Shown: one piece after another, positions 24,211 through 32,935 of the stretch
Layout: each line of letters begins with the position of its first letter
How positions within the stretch are numbered: position 1 is the stretch's first letter
Source of the DNA: CALBPI01 sp963922335
GTDB taxonomy: Bacteria > Pseudomonadota > Gammaproteobacteria > Steroidobacterales > Woeseiaceae
Reading direction: 5' to 3'
NCBI GenBank assembly: GCA_963922335.1
Contig: CAWUIB010000005.1
Coordinates: forward strand, 1-64,000
DNA length: 64,000 bases
Translations under genes and position numbers: made by a program
Notes under the pieces: model-generated
What the model was told of the DNA's origin: nothing
Databases searched by the model: none
What the model saw: the letters and a program-made list of their open reading frames with translations, nothing else

Positions 24211-24964
24211 CGAACCTGGCGTCGGTAGTGGGCCGACACACAGTCCTTCACAAGAAAAGGAAACTCCGGAGGCAGACTCCGGGGTTTTTTTTTCCCCACA
24301 GCAGGCGTTATTCGAGTCTGCAGGGCTGTGGCGAGCGAATTCCCTGACCTCAGGTCAGGGACCGGTTTGTAGCAGCGGCTACACCAAGCTGGATGCCTGC
24401 TTGCCAGGCGGCGGTTGGAGCACCGCTGGTCTGACGGAGTTGCTGACTGACTCGGCGGGTGTCGGTGAGCTTCGTTTGCTCATGCCTGCGTTATCGACAC
24501 TGACCGCTGAGCGCAATGGGTGGGTCATGTGGATTGCGCCACCCTATCTACCGAACGCGCCGGCTCTGCAGCAGTGGCAGGTGCCACCATCTCGTATGCT
24601 GGTCATCCATCCACGCACGCCACGCGATATGGCGTGGGCTGCCGAACAGGCGCTGACTTCCGGCAATTGTGTGGCGGTGTTGTTGTGGGCGCGTATTCTC
24701 GACCGCGCGCGAGGTAATGTTTCTTTCCAGCGCCTCAGTCGACGACTGCAATTGGCCGCAACCGAACATCGTTGCTGGGCGGTAGCGTTTCGGGATCTTG
24801 AATATCGCAAGACACCTTCATCTTCCGTATTACGTATCGCGATTCACGCAACCGGTGAAAAACGAGATCTGGAGCTGCTCAAAGTTCGGGGCGGAAGACC
24901 CACCACGGTGCACGACTTTGATGCGGGTGTGGATCTCGAAAACGGCGGCGCATTGGTGCGCTGA
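24191..24964 (+). CDS. imuA: Translesion mutasome protein ImuA
   Basis: A 257-residue protein of the RecA/SulA-like ImuA family, which supports mutagenic repair by ImuB and DnaE2. Conserved landmarks are LFESAGLWRANSL, SGYTKLDACLPGGGWSTAGLTELL (a degenerate Walker-A region, here without a GKT), GELRLLMPAL and WVMWIAPPYLPNAPAL. The first 38 residues are low-complexity and not conserved. The ATG at 24191 lies in the end of lexA and has only a weak ribosome site. The conserved domain begins just after a transcription terminator located within the reading frame, and no alternative ATG, GTG or TTG start exists between the terminator and the domain, so ribosomes must translate through it. Confidence 0.87.
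   Translation: MVYKSTDEPGVGSGPTHSPSQEKETPEADSGVFFSPQQALFESAGLWRANSLTSGQGPVCSSGYTKLDACLPGGGWSTAGLTELLTDSAGVGELRLLMPALSTLTAERNGWVMWIAPPYLPNAPALQQWQVPPSRMLVIHPRTPRDMAWAAEQALTSGNCVAVLLWARILDRARGNVSFQRLSRRLQLAATEHRCWAVAFRDLEYRKTPSSSVLRIAIHATGEKRDLELLKVRGGRPTTVHDFDAGVDLENGGALVR
24261..24293 (+). terminator. Intrinsic terminator inside the imuA coding sequence
   Basis: AAACTCCGGAG, the loop GCAGA and CTCCGGGGTTT pair over 11 positions (one T-G wobble), and the T run continues to nine bases (24285-24293). This is a textbook terminator, about 50 bases after the lexA stop codon. It would end a lexA-only transcript, so imuA, imuB and dnaE2 need readthrough or disruption of the hairpin by translating ribosomes. 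Confidence 0.85.
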
Positions 24965-24966
24965 CC

Positions 24967-26676
24967 ATGGTGAGTACACCCCGTACACAATCGCAACCGG
25001 ATCTGTTCAGTGATGTCGCTGATCCACAGGCGCATGCCGCGCAACGTGAGCGGTGCGCGCTACAGACAGCACAGGTAGCACCACCACCAACCACCACGAC
25101 AACCGCGTTGGCGCCGTCGCGCGAACCTGTGTGGGTTTGTTTGTACTTTCCCGGCTTGCCGCTACAAGCGCTGCGCGCACAATGTTCGACTACACAACCC
25201 GCGGTTGTGGTGGAAGGTGATCGTCAACGCACGGTGATTGCGATCAACCGTGTAGCTCGTCAATTCGGTCTGATGCCCGGGCAAAGTCTGCGTACTGCCA
25301 TGGCGCTTTGTCAGGATGTTCAGATCCTGGAGCGCGCACCAGAGCAGGAGCAGGCGTTACTTGCCGAGCTGGCGGAGCACCTGATCGCCTTCAGCCCGCA
25401 AGTCTGCCTGCAACCCCCACAGGCAGTGCTGCTGGAGCTGCGGGGTAGTCTCAGACTCTTTCAGGGCATCGACAATCTACTGGCGCGCTTGTTGAGTCAG
25501 TGTTTGCCGGATCATCACGTTCGCTTTGCAGTGGCGCCAACTCCGACCAGCGCTTACTGGTTGGTACGCGGCGGGTTGTCACCCGACCCTCAGACTATCG
25601 TCAAGCAGGGTGCCGCGTCGACGGAGTTCCAACAGCTTTTGAACGCACTGGACCTCAGTGTGACCGACTGGTCGGAGGCAGCAATCAGCGCGTTGCGTGA
25701 GATGGGCATCTACACGATCGGTGATTGTCGACGTCTACCACGTGCAGGGCTAGCTCGTCGTTTTGGGGTATCGGTGCCACAAGGGTTGGCGAAAGCGCTG
25801 GGAGAGCTGCCGGATCTTCGTGACGTTCTGGTAGCGCCGCCCCGGTTCGATGCCATCAGACAGCTCGATGCAGAAATTGCGGATGCAGCTGCTTTGCAGC
25901 CGGTGTGTGAATTACTGCTGCGTCAGCTTGAAACGGACCTGCGTTCTCGTCAGGCAGCCGTTCGTGAGATCGCATTTCACTTTCATGCCTGGCGCGGTCA
26001 TTCAGGGCACCTGACTCTGTCGTTATGCGCGCCTGGCTATCGATTGTCAGACTGGTTGCCTGTGCTGGAAGCGCAGCTTGAGCGCCTGGAACTGATGCAG
26101 CCCGTGGTGGCGGTCAGTTTGGGTGCGCATGCGAACGATGCATTGACCGCAAGCACCGCAGCGCTGGACCTGACGAGCGATATTCAGTGTGCAGCCACAT
26201 CGGTCGAAGCGGGTGGTTATGCACTGCTTGATCGATTGCGTGCACGGTTGGGAGAAACGGCCATCGCGCAGCTGACCCATGTTGCCGAACATCGTCCGGA
26301 GTATGCGTCGCAGACGATCACACTCGCCGATACCAAAGCGCCGGTTCCCGAGGTGTTGCCGCGTGACTGGCAGATTCGTGATGTTCCCCTGTCTGAGCGA
26401 GACGATGGTGCATTGTCTTCGGTTTGGTTGCAGCGCCCATTGTGGTTGCTCGACAGTCCACAACCGCTGTCCATCAGCGACAACCGACCTTGTCATCAAG
26501 GCGTGCTCGTGCTCAATCATGGTCCGGAACGTATCTCGTCCGGTTGGTGGGAACAACGTCCTAGTGTGCGTGACTATTTCGTAGCGACCGATATCGATGC
26601 GGCACGTTTGTGGGTGTTTCGCACATGGACCGAAGATCACGAACCGCAATGGTGGTTACACGGTATTTTCGGTTGA
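24967..26676 (+). CDS. imuB: Y-family polymerase-like mutasome scaffold ImuB
   Basis: A 569-residue protein with the fold of Y-family polymerases. VWVCLYFPGLPLQALR (residues about 55-70) is the palm start, with the usual catalytic acidic residues replaced (LYFPGL in place of DxDxFF), so it is expected to be inactive and to act as a hub. A thumb-like helix-hairpin-helix (ISALREMGIYTIGDCRRLPRAGLARRFG, split) lies near residues 235-262. The N-terminus carries QPDLF at residues 10-14, a fit to the beta-clamp-binding consensus. The C-terminus (WWEQRPSVRDYFVATD, then LWVFR and WWLHGIFG) is typical of ImuB. It starts two bases after imuA. Confidence 0.92.
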   Translation: MVSTPRTQSQPDLFSDVADPQAHAAQRERCALQTAQVAPPPTTTTTALAPSREPVWVCLYFPGLPLQALRAQCSTTQPAVVVEGDRQRTVIAINRVARQFGLMPGQSLRTAMALCQDVQILERAPEQEQALLAELAEHLIAFSPQVCLQPPQAVLLELRGSLRLFQGIDNLLARLLSQCLPDHHVRFAVAPTPTSAYWLVRGGLSPDPQTIVKQGAASTEFQQLLNALDLSVTDWSEAAISALREMGIYTIGDCRRLPRAGLARRFGVSVPQGLAKALGELPDLRDVLVAPPRFDAIRQLDAEIADAAALQPVCELLLRQLETDLRSRQAAVREIAFHFHAWRGHSGHLTLSLCAPGYRLSDWLPVLEAQLERLELMQPVVAVSLGAHANDALTASTAALDLTSDIQCAATSVEAGGYALLDRLRARLGETAIAQLTHVAEHRPEYASQTITLADTKAPVPEVLPRDWQIRDVPLSERDDGALSSVWLQRPLWLLDSPQPLSISDNRPCHQGVLVLNHGPERISSGWWEQRPSVRDYFVATDIDAARLWVFRTWTEDHEPQWWLHGIFG

Positions 26677-26682
26677 TATGCC

Positions 26683-29600
26683 ATGAGCGAGTACGTCGAA
26701 CTCCACACGCTGAGTAACTTCAGTTTTTTGCATGGCGCTTCACACCCCGAAGAGCTTGTGCAGCAAGCCGCCGCACTCGGCTATCAAGGCATGGCACTTA
26801 CCGATCTGTGTTCCCTGTCGGGCATCGTACGCGCACATAGTGCTGCGCAAGCTTGCGATTTCAAACTGATCACTGGTGCCGAGTTTCGACTCGATGACGA
26901 TGTGCGTCTGGTATTACATGCACAGACCCGCGTTGGATACGCTGGCCTGTGTCGGCTGATCAGTCATGCACGAAGAGCGGCAGAGAAGGGCGATTATCTG
27001 CTCACCACTGAGGCGCTGGAACAGTTTCTCAGTGCAGGTTTGCTGGATGAGTGCAACGTGTTGTGGGTTCCAGGTCGTCGTTTCACACTGCCGCCATCAA
27101 TGGCGTTTTTGCCGGAGCTTGCGCGAGGCCGATTGTGGATCGCTGCGGAGTTGTTTCCCGATGGGTTACATCGTCTTCGGTTGGATGCCCTGTGCCGCTT
27201 GAGCGCCCATTTCGGTATCCCTTTGGTTGCTGCAGGTGATGTGCGTATGCACGTGCGTGAACGCCAGCGTTTGCATGACACACTGACGGCCATCCGGCTG
27301 CGTGAGACGGTACAAAGCGCAGGCTATGCGTTGCATGCGAATGCCGAGCGGCATCTTCGTCGTATCGATGCGCTCCAGCGACTCTATCCCGCCAGTCTGC
27401 TGCGTGAGACGCTCGCAGTTGCCGAGCGCTGCACCTTTTCACTCTCCGAACTGCGTTATGAATACCCGCATGAGTTGGTGCCAGAGGGTGAGACCGCCAC
27501 GAGCTGGCTACGGCAGTTGGCACTCGAGGGCATGCACCAACGTTGGCCGGATGGCGTTGAACGCAGCACGCGCGAGTTGATTGAGCACGAGCTGCAGCTG
27601 ATCGAAGATTTGGCCTACGAGCCGTATTTTCTAACGGTCCACGATATCGTTCGTTGGGCGCGGTCGCAGGGCATTCTGTGTCAGGGACGTGGTTCAGCAG
27701 CCAACTCGGCAGTGTGTTTTTGTCTCGGTATCACCGAGGTCGATCCGCAGCGCCAATCCACGCTCGTTGAGCGTTTTATTTCCCGCGAACGCAATGAGCC
27801 ACCGGATATCGATGTCGACTTCGAGCACCAGCGTCGCGAAGAGGTCATCCAGTACATCTATCGCAAATATGGGCGTGAGCGGGCCGCATTGGCGGCGACG
27901 GTGATTTGTTATCGACCCCGAAGCGCTATGCGTGATGTGGGCAAGGCGCTTGGATTAGCCGATCTGCAAGTCGATCGGTTAGCGCGTAGCATGCAGTGGT
28001 GGGACGGCAACGTCGTTGCGGATGAACGAGTGCAGGAAGCCGGTTTCGATCCAAACAACCCACTCATCAAGCAATTGCTGGAGCTCGTTAGAGAGCTGAT
28101 TGGCTTTCCAAGGCATCTCTCACAACACGTTGGCGGGTTCGTAATTTCCGAAGGGCGACTCGATGAGTTGGTTCCGATCGAAAACGCGAGTATGGCCGAA
28201 CGTACGGTGATCCAGTGGGAAAAGGATGATCTTGAAGCATTAGGTTTGCTGAAGGTGGATGTGCTCGGTCTTGGTATGTTGAGTGCCATTCGCCGTTGCT
28301 TCGAGTACGTCCACGGCTTCTACGATCGCAAGCTGACATTGGCGAGCGTGCCTGCGGAGGACCCGAAAACTTACGACATGATTTGCGAGGCGGACACGAT
28401 GGGCGTGTTTCAGATCGAATCGCGTGCACAGATGGCGATGCTGCCGCGACTTCGACCGCGTTGTTTTTATGACCTCGTGATTGAGGTGGCGATCATTCGC
28501 CCTGGTCCGATTCAAGGTGACATGGTTCACCCGTTCTTGCGGCGTCGTAACGGTGAAGAGGCCGTGAGCTATCCGAGCGAATCGGTGCGTGACGTCTTGT
28601 CGCGAACACTCGGCGTACCGATTTTTCAGGAACAGGTCATGGAGCTTGCTGTAGTTGCGGCAGGTTTCACGCCGGGGGAGGCGGACCAGCTGAGACGCGC
28701 GATGGCGGCCTGGAAGCGTCGTGGCGGCTTGGGGCCGTTCGAGGAAAAGCTCAAGATTGGCATGCGTGAACGCGGCTACAGCGATGAATTCGCTCAGCAG
28801 ATTTTTGCCCAGATCAAAGGTTTTGGTGAGTACGGATTTCCCGAGTCTCACTCGGCGAGTTTCGCACTTCTGGTTTATGTGTCTGCGTGGTTGAAACGCC
28901 ATTACCCCGCAGCATTCGTGGGTGCATTGATCAACAGTCAGCCGATGGGGTTCTATAGCGCCTCACAATTAACGCAGATGTTACGACGGCAGGGCGTGGA
29001 GATACGTCCGGTTGATGTGCGACACAGTGATTGGGACTGCACGCTGGAACGGTCAACAAGATCAGCAGATGAGCCGGTCGCCGCACTACGTCTTGGTTTG
29101 CGCCTGGTTAAGGGGTTTGGTGAAGAGGCGGCAGCACGCCTGGTGAGTGTTCGTGAAACACAAGGGTTTTCAACCGTGCAGGAAATGGCTCAGCGTGCAG
29201 TGCTCAATCGTGCGGAGCTTGGTGCACTGGCCTCCGCCAATGCGCTTTCCCGCCTCGCGGGGCACCGTCACATGGCGCGCTGGCAGGTTGCAGCGGTAGA
29301 GCATCAGGATGATCTGCTGGCAGAAGCTGAGATTGCCGAAGGTACGCCAATGTTACGCACGCCGGGCGAAGTGCAGGATTTAATCGCTGACTATCGCACG
29401 CTGGGTTTAACCTTGGGCAGACACCCGATGGCGATGCTGCGCGCCGGTTATGAGCAACGCGGTTTTCTGCGTGCTACTGAGTTATCGGGTCTGGACAATA
29501 ATCAGCCGGTCAATGTCGCTGGGATCGTGATCACGAGACAGAGGCCAGGCAGTGCAGGTGGTGTGAATTTCGTGACGCTCGAGGACGAGAGTGGATATAT

Positions 29601-29784
29601 CAATCTTGTGATCTGGAAAGACCTTGCTGATCGTCAGCGCCAGGTATTGGTAGGGGCGCGGCTCATGGGTGTGCGTGGATACGTACAGATACAGGACAAG
29701 GTAATCCACGTGGTGGCGCGGGAGTTGTACGATTTCAGCAACCAGCTCGGCGAACTGGCCACACGCTCACGCGATTTTCACTAA
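26683..29784 (+). CDS. dnaE2: Error-prone DNA polymerase III alpha subunit DnaE2 (ImuC)
   Basis: A 1033-residue C-family polymerase that copies damaged DNA during the SOS response. The PHP domain starts at once (ELHTLSNFSFLHGASHPEELV). The palm holds RGSAANSAVCFCLGITEVDP and NEPPDIDVDFEHQRREEV, which include the catalytic Asp residues (about residues 378-385). Later come KVDVLGLGMLSAIRR and the GFGEYGFPESHSASFALLVY signature, and a C-terminal OB fold (VNVAGIVITRQRPG). It lacks the C-terminal extension of replicative DnaE, which fits the DnaE2 length. It lies seven bases after imuB. Confidence 0.97.
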   Translation: MSEYVELHTLSNFSFLHGASHPEELVQQAAALGYQGMALTDLCSLSGIVRAHSAAQACDFKLITGAEFRLDDDVRLVLHAQTRVGYAGLCRLISHARRAAEKGDYLLTTEALEQFLSAGLLDECNVLWVPGRRFTLPPSMAFLPELARGRLWIAAELFPDGLHRLRLDALCRLSAHFGIPLVAAGDVRMHVRERQRLHDTLTAIRLRETVQSAGYALHANAERHLRRIDALQRLYPASLLRETLAVAERCTFSLSELRYEYPHELVPEGETATSWLRQLALEGMHQRWPDGVERSTRELIEHELQLIEDLAYEPYFLTVHDIVRWARSQGILCQGRGSAANSAVCFCLGITEVDPQRQSTLVERFISRERNEPPDIDVDFEHQRREEVIQYIYRKYGRERAALAATVICYRPRSAMRDVGKALGLADLQVDRLARSMQWWDGNVVADERVQEAGFDPNNPLIKQLLELVRELIGFPRHLSQHVGGFVISEGRLDELVPIENASMAERTVIQWEKDDLEALGLLKVDVLGLGMLSAIRRCFEYVHGFYDRKLTLASVPAEDPKTYDMICEADTMGVFQIESRAQMAMLPRLRPRCFYDLVIEVAIIRPGPIQGDMVHPFLRRRNGEEAVSYPSESVRDVLSRTLGVPIFQEQVMELAVVAAGFTPGEADQLRRAMAAWKRRGGLGPFEEKLKIGMRERGYSDEFAQQIFAQIKGFGEYGFPESHSASFALLVYVSAWLKRHYPAAFVGALINSQPMGFYSASQLTQMLRRQGVEIRPVDVRHSDWDCTLERSTRSADEPVAALRLGLRLVKGFGEEAAARLVSVRETQGFSTVQEMAQRAVLNRAELGALASANALSRLAGHRHMARWQVAAVEHQDDLLAEAEIAEGTPMLRTPGEVQDLIADYRTLGLTLGRHPMAMLRAGYEQRGFLRATELSGLDNNQPVNVAGIVITRQRPGSAGGVNFVTLEDESGYINLVIWKDLADRQRQVLVGARLMGVRGYVQIQDKVIHVVARELYDFSNQLGELATRSRDFH

Positions 29785-29793
29785 TCCGGGTCG

Positions 29794-30072
29794 CTACAAA
29801 TCGCCAATGCCGAAGTCGTCGTCCTCATCAAGCAAACGCGCGAGTCGCTTTTCTTCAAGCAGTGCTTCCAGACGTCGACGGGCTGCAGCGCCAGCTTCGG
29901 TTTCTTTCTTGGCTGCCTCGATATCAGAAACCAATTCAGAAACGTTGATTTCGACCGAGGCTCCGCCAACGTTATCACCGCCCTCGATAACGATCGTCTC
30001 GGTGAATTCGACGTCATCATCACCGTCGAGATCGTCGTCGTCGCCTGGATTGTTACCTTGTTCAGAGATCAT
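29794..30072 (-). CDS. Small acidic protein, PA3496-like
   Basis: A 92-residue soluble protein with an acidic N-terminal half (PGDDDDLDGDDDVEF) and a C-terminal helix ARRRLEALLEEKRLARLLDEDDDF. The helix followed by an acidic tail resembles the small PA3496 family of gammaproteobacteria, whose role is unknown. It is convergent with dnaE2 and lies about 100 bp downstream of gspF on the same strand. The family match is from memory. Confidence 0.55.
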   Translation of the reverse strand: MISEQGNNPGDDDDLDGDDDVEFTETIVIEGGDNVGGASVEINVSELVSDIEAAKKETEAGAAARRRLEALLEEKRLARLLDEDDDFGIGDL

Positions 30073-30171
30073 GCCGATGCCCCAATGTCAGCGATGTCAT
30101 CTGGCGGAATATAGCGTTGCGTAAGCCGTCGACGCAAGCACGAATAATAATGTGATGAAGGGTCGACAGTG

Positions 30172-31398
30172 CTAGTTGAGCAACTGGTTCATGTTGAAGA
30201 TTGGCATCAGAATCGCGAGCACGATCAGAAGCACAATGCCGCCCATGAACAGAATAATCACGGGTTCTACAATCGACATGAGCGACGTAATCATCGAGTC
30301 GGTCTCGCGCTCCTGATTGAGCGCCGCACGCTCCAGCATGCTGTCGAGCTCGCCACTGGCCTCACCACTGCTCAGCAGGTGCAGTGTCATGGGTGGGAAT
30401 ACGCCTTGCGCTTTCAGCGAGCCGCTGATCGAAGCACCTTCGCGGATTTTGACCGCTGCCTCGTTGACCGCTTCGCGCATCGGAACGTTGCTAATGACCT
30501 CTCCGGCAATCTTTAGCGACTCAAGGACCGGAACGCCGCTACTGGCAAGAATGCTGAGTGTGCGCATAAACCGAGCTGTGTTCAGGCCCCGCGTCAGTCT
30601 GCCGATAATCGGTAGCTCCAGAAGCGCGCCATGCCACGTTCGTTTAGGACCGGGTTTCTCAAGCACCTTGCGTACGCCGAAAACCACCGCGACCACACCC
30701 AGGGCGACCGCCCACCACCATGCTTGCAGGAATTCGCTTGCTGCCAACAGCACCCGTGTGAGCGGCGGCAGTTGACCGCCTGATGACTCGAAAATCCCGA
30801 CGATTTGCGGCATCACGTAGGTCAGCATGAACACCACAATAGCGATAGCGACAAGAATCAGAAGAATCGGGTAGACGAGTGCAGACTTAGCCTTTTGGGT
30901 CAGGCCTTGTCGGTCTTCGGTGTAGTCTGCAAGTCGACCGAGAACGCCATCGAGCTTGCCGGATTGTTCTCCAGCGTCGACAGTCGCGCGAAACAGTGCC
31001 GGAAAGGCCTGTGGGAAGTTGCTCATACTGTCCGCTAACGAGTACCCCTCACGCACACGTGAGCGCACACCGAGGACGATGCGCTTGGTTCGTGCGTTTT
31101 CCGATTGGTCCCCAATCGCTTGCAGGGCTTCCTCAAGCGGCAGTCCGGCTTGCACCAAAGTCGATAGTTGCCGGGTAACCAGCGCGAGCTCGCCAGACGA
31201 GATGCTGCGACGAGAGTCCCCTGACAAAACGCTTCCGGACTTTCTCGCAGCCTTTTGGCCAGAGATTTCCGCAACGGACATCGGCGTCAATGATTGCTCT
31301 CGCAGGGATTGGCGAACCTGGCGTGCGGTATCTCCCTCCAGGACACCCTTTTTCTGTTTGCCCCGATGATCGAGCGCGACGTATTCGAAAGCGGCCAT
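30172..31398 (-). CDS. gspF: Type II secretion inner-membrane platform protein GspF
   Basis: A 408-residue platform protein of the type II secretion system. Two GspF domains are visible (ALVTRQLSTLVQAGLPLEEALQAI near residues 73-96 and RFMRTLSILASSGVPVLESL near residues 275-294). Membrane segments lie around residues 170-195, 220-240 and 378-400, with the closing GGIVLLIVLAILMPIFNMNQL typical of the family. It connects the ATPase GspE with the pseudopilus. Last gene of a gspC-D-E-F operon. Confidence 0.97.
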   Translation of the reverse strand: MAAFEYVALDHRGKQKKGVLEGDTARQVRQSLREQSLTPMSVAEISGQKAARKSGSVLSGDSRRSISSGELALVTRQLSTLVQAGLPLEEALQAIGDQSENARTKRIVLGVRSRVREGYSLADSMSNFPQAFPALFRATVDAGEQSGKLDGVLGRLADYTEDRQGLTQKAKSALVYPILLILVAIAIVVFMLTYVMPQIVGIFESSGGQLPPLTRVLLAASEFLQAWWWAVALGVVAVVFGVRKVLEKPGPKRTWHGALLELPIIGRLTRGLNTARFMRTLSILASSGVPVLESLKIAGEVISNVPMREAVNEAAVKIREGASISGSLKAQGVFPPMTLHLLSSGEASGELDSMLERAALNQERETDSMITSLMSIVEPVIILFMGGIVLLIVLAILMPIFNMNQLLN

Positions 31399-31409
31399 TG
31401 GTGCGTGCG

Positions 31410-32933
31410 CTAATCGTCACGGGTGACGCGAAGGACTTCCTCGAGCGTCGTCTTGCCTTGAAGCACTTTGGCGCGGCCGTCGTCTCGGATGCTGGGCCCA
31501 CGGGTACGAGCGTACTGTTCCAGCTCGTGCTCGCCTGCACCGTCATGAATCATGGTGCGCATCTTGTCGTCGATGCTCACGAGTTCGTAGATCCCCGAAC
31601 GTCCCTTAAACGCCTGAGCGTTGCCTGCGGGCGGGCGATATAGCGTCGGTGGGTTGTCTCGCGATACGCGCAGCAGATCGCACTCCGCTTCGCTGGCCGT
31701 GTAGGGCTCCCTGTGGGTATCGTCGAGTGTGCGAACCAGTCTTTGCGACAACACGCCAATCAGGCTTGAGGAGAGCAGAAACGGCTCTACGCCCATATCG
31801 CGCAAACGCGTAACCGCGCCCACCGCGGTGTTGGTATGTAGCGTTGAGAGGACAAGGTGTCCGGTCAAACTGGCCTGGACGGCAATCTCAGCCGTCTCGA
31901 GGTCTCGGATTTCACCGACCATGACCACGTCCGGATCTTGGCGGAGGATCGCCCGAAGCCCGCGAGCGAAGGTCATATCCACCTTCGTGTTGACCTGGGA
32001 CTGACCGATGCCGTCGATGTAGTACTCGATCGGATCTTCAACGGTCATGATGTTTCGCGAGGCATTGTTGATGCGCTCGAGTGCTGCGTAGAGCGTGGTC
32101 GTTTTACCCGAGCCCGTAGGGCCTGTGACCAGTATGATGCCGTGCGGTTTGTGAATCAGTGAATCGATTTCGGCCTGATCCTCGGCGCGCATGCCGAGTT
32201 GTTGCAAATCAAGCCGACCCGCTTGCTTATCCAGCAAACGCATGACGACCCGCTCACCGTGACCAGACGGCATCGTCGATACGCGAACGTCCACGGCCCG
32301 ACCAGCCACACGGAGCGATATCCTGCCATCCTGGGGCAGGCGCTTCTCGGCGATATCCAGCTTCGACATGACTTTGATTCGCGATACGAGGAGCGGCGCG
32401 ACCCCGGGCCCGGTTTGCAGAACTTCACGCAACACACCGTCGATTCTCAGTCGGACGATAAGACGATGTTCATAGGGCTCGATATGGATGTCGGAGGCGT
32501 TTTCCTTGATCGCTTCTGTCAACAGCGCGTTGATAAGGCGAATGATTGGCGCCTCGTCATCACTCTCCAGAAGATCGGACTGCTCAGGAAGCTCTTGCGC
32601 GACCTGGAACAGGTCTGTGCCTTCCTCGAACCCGTCGATCATCTGCATCGCCTGACCGCTGCCACGTTCGTAAGCAGCCTGCAATGCAGCATCGAAAGCT
32701 GCTTCGTCGACGGCAACGACTTCAGCATCCGGGCCGGCGACGCGATGCGCTTCGGCAAGCGCGTTTAACGCAGCGCCTTTGCGGTAGACGAGACGGCAGC
32801 GCTGATCGTCGGATTCCAACGGCTCCACCAAAACACCGAAGCGCTTGGCGAAGGAGAACGGCAGCTGTTTCGCTGCTGCCTGAGGTTCTGCCTCGGGTAG
32901 CGCTTCTGTCAGTGTGTCTCCCGGTAGTGCCAT
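31410..32933 (-). CDS. gspE: Type II secretion ATPase GspE
   Basis: A 507-residue ATPase. An N-terminal domain (residues 1-130) precedes the RecA-like core, with Walker A GPTGSGKTTTLYAAL (near residue 265), Asp boxes around MTVEDPIEYYIDGIGQ and VGEIRDLETAEIAVQASLTGHLVLSTLHTN (split), the Walker B and His boxes. The C-terminal zinc module with two CxxC pairs, found in most GspE proteins, is absent: the corresponding stretch (TASEAECDLLRVSRDN to KGRSGIYELVSID) has a single Cys. It lies between gspD and gspF, two bases after gspD. Confidence 0.96.
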   Translation of the reverse strand: MALPGDTLTEALPEAEPQAAAKQLPFSFAKRFGVLVEPLESDDQRCRLVYRKGAALNALAEAHRVAGPDAEVVAVDEAAFDAALQAAYERGSGQAMQMIDGFEEGTDLFQVAQELPEQSDLLESDDEAPIIRLINALLTEAIKENASDIHIEPYEHRLIVRLRIDGVLREVLQTGPGVAPLLVSRIKVMSKLDIAEKRLPQDGRISLRVAGRAVDVRVSTMPSGHGERVVMRLLDKQAGRLDLQQLGMRAEDQAEIDSLIHKPHGIILVTGPTGSGKTTTLYAALERINNASRNIMTVEDPIEYYIDGIGQSQVNTKVDMTFARGLRAILRQDPDVVMVGEIRDLETAEIAVQASLTGHLVLSTLHTNTAVGAVTRLRDMGVEPFLLSSSLIGVLSQRLVRTLDDTHREPYTASEAECDLLRVSRDNPPTLYRPPAGNAQAFKGRSGIYELVSIDDKMRTMIHDGAGEHELEQYARTRGPSIRDDGRAKVLQGKTTLEEVLRVTRDD

Positions 32934-32935
32934 AA

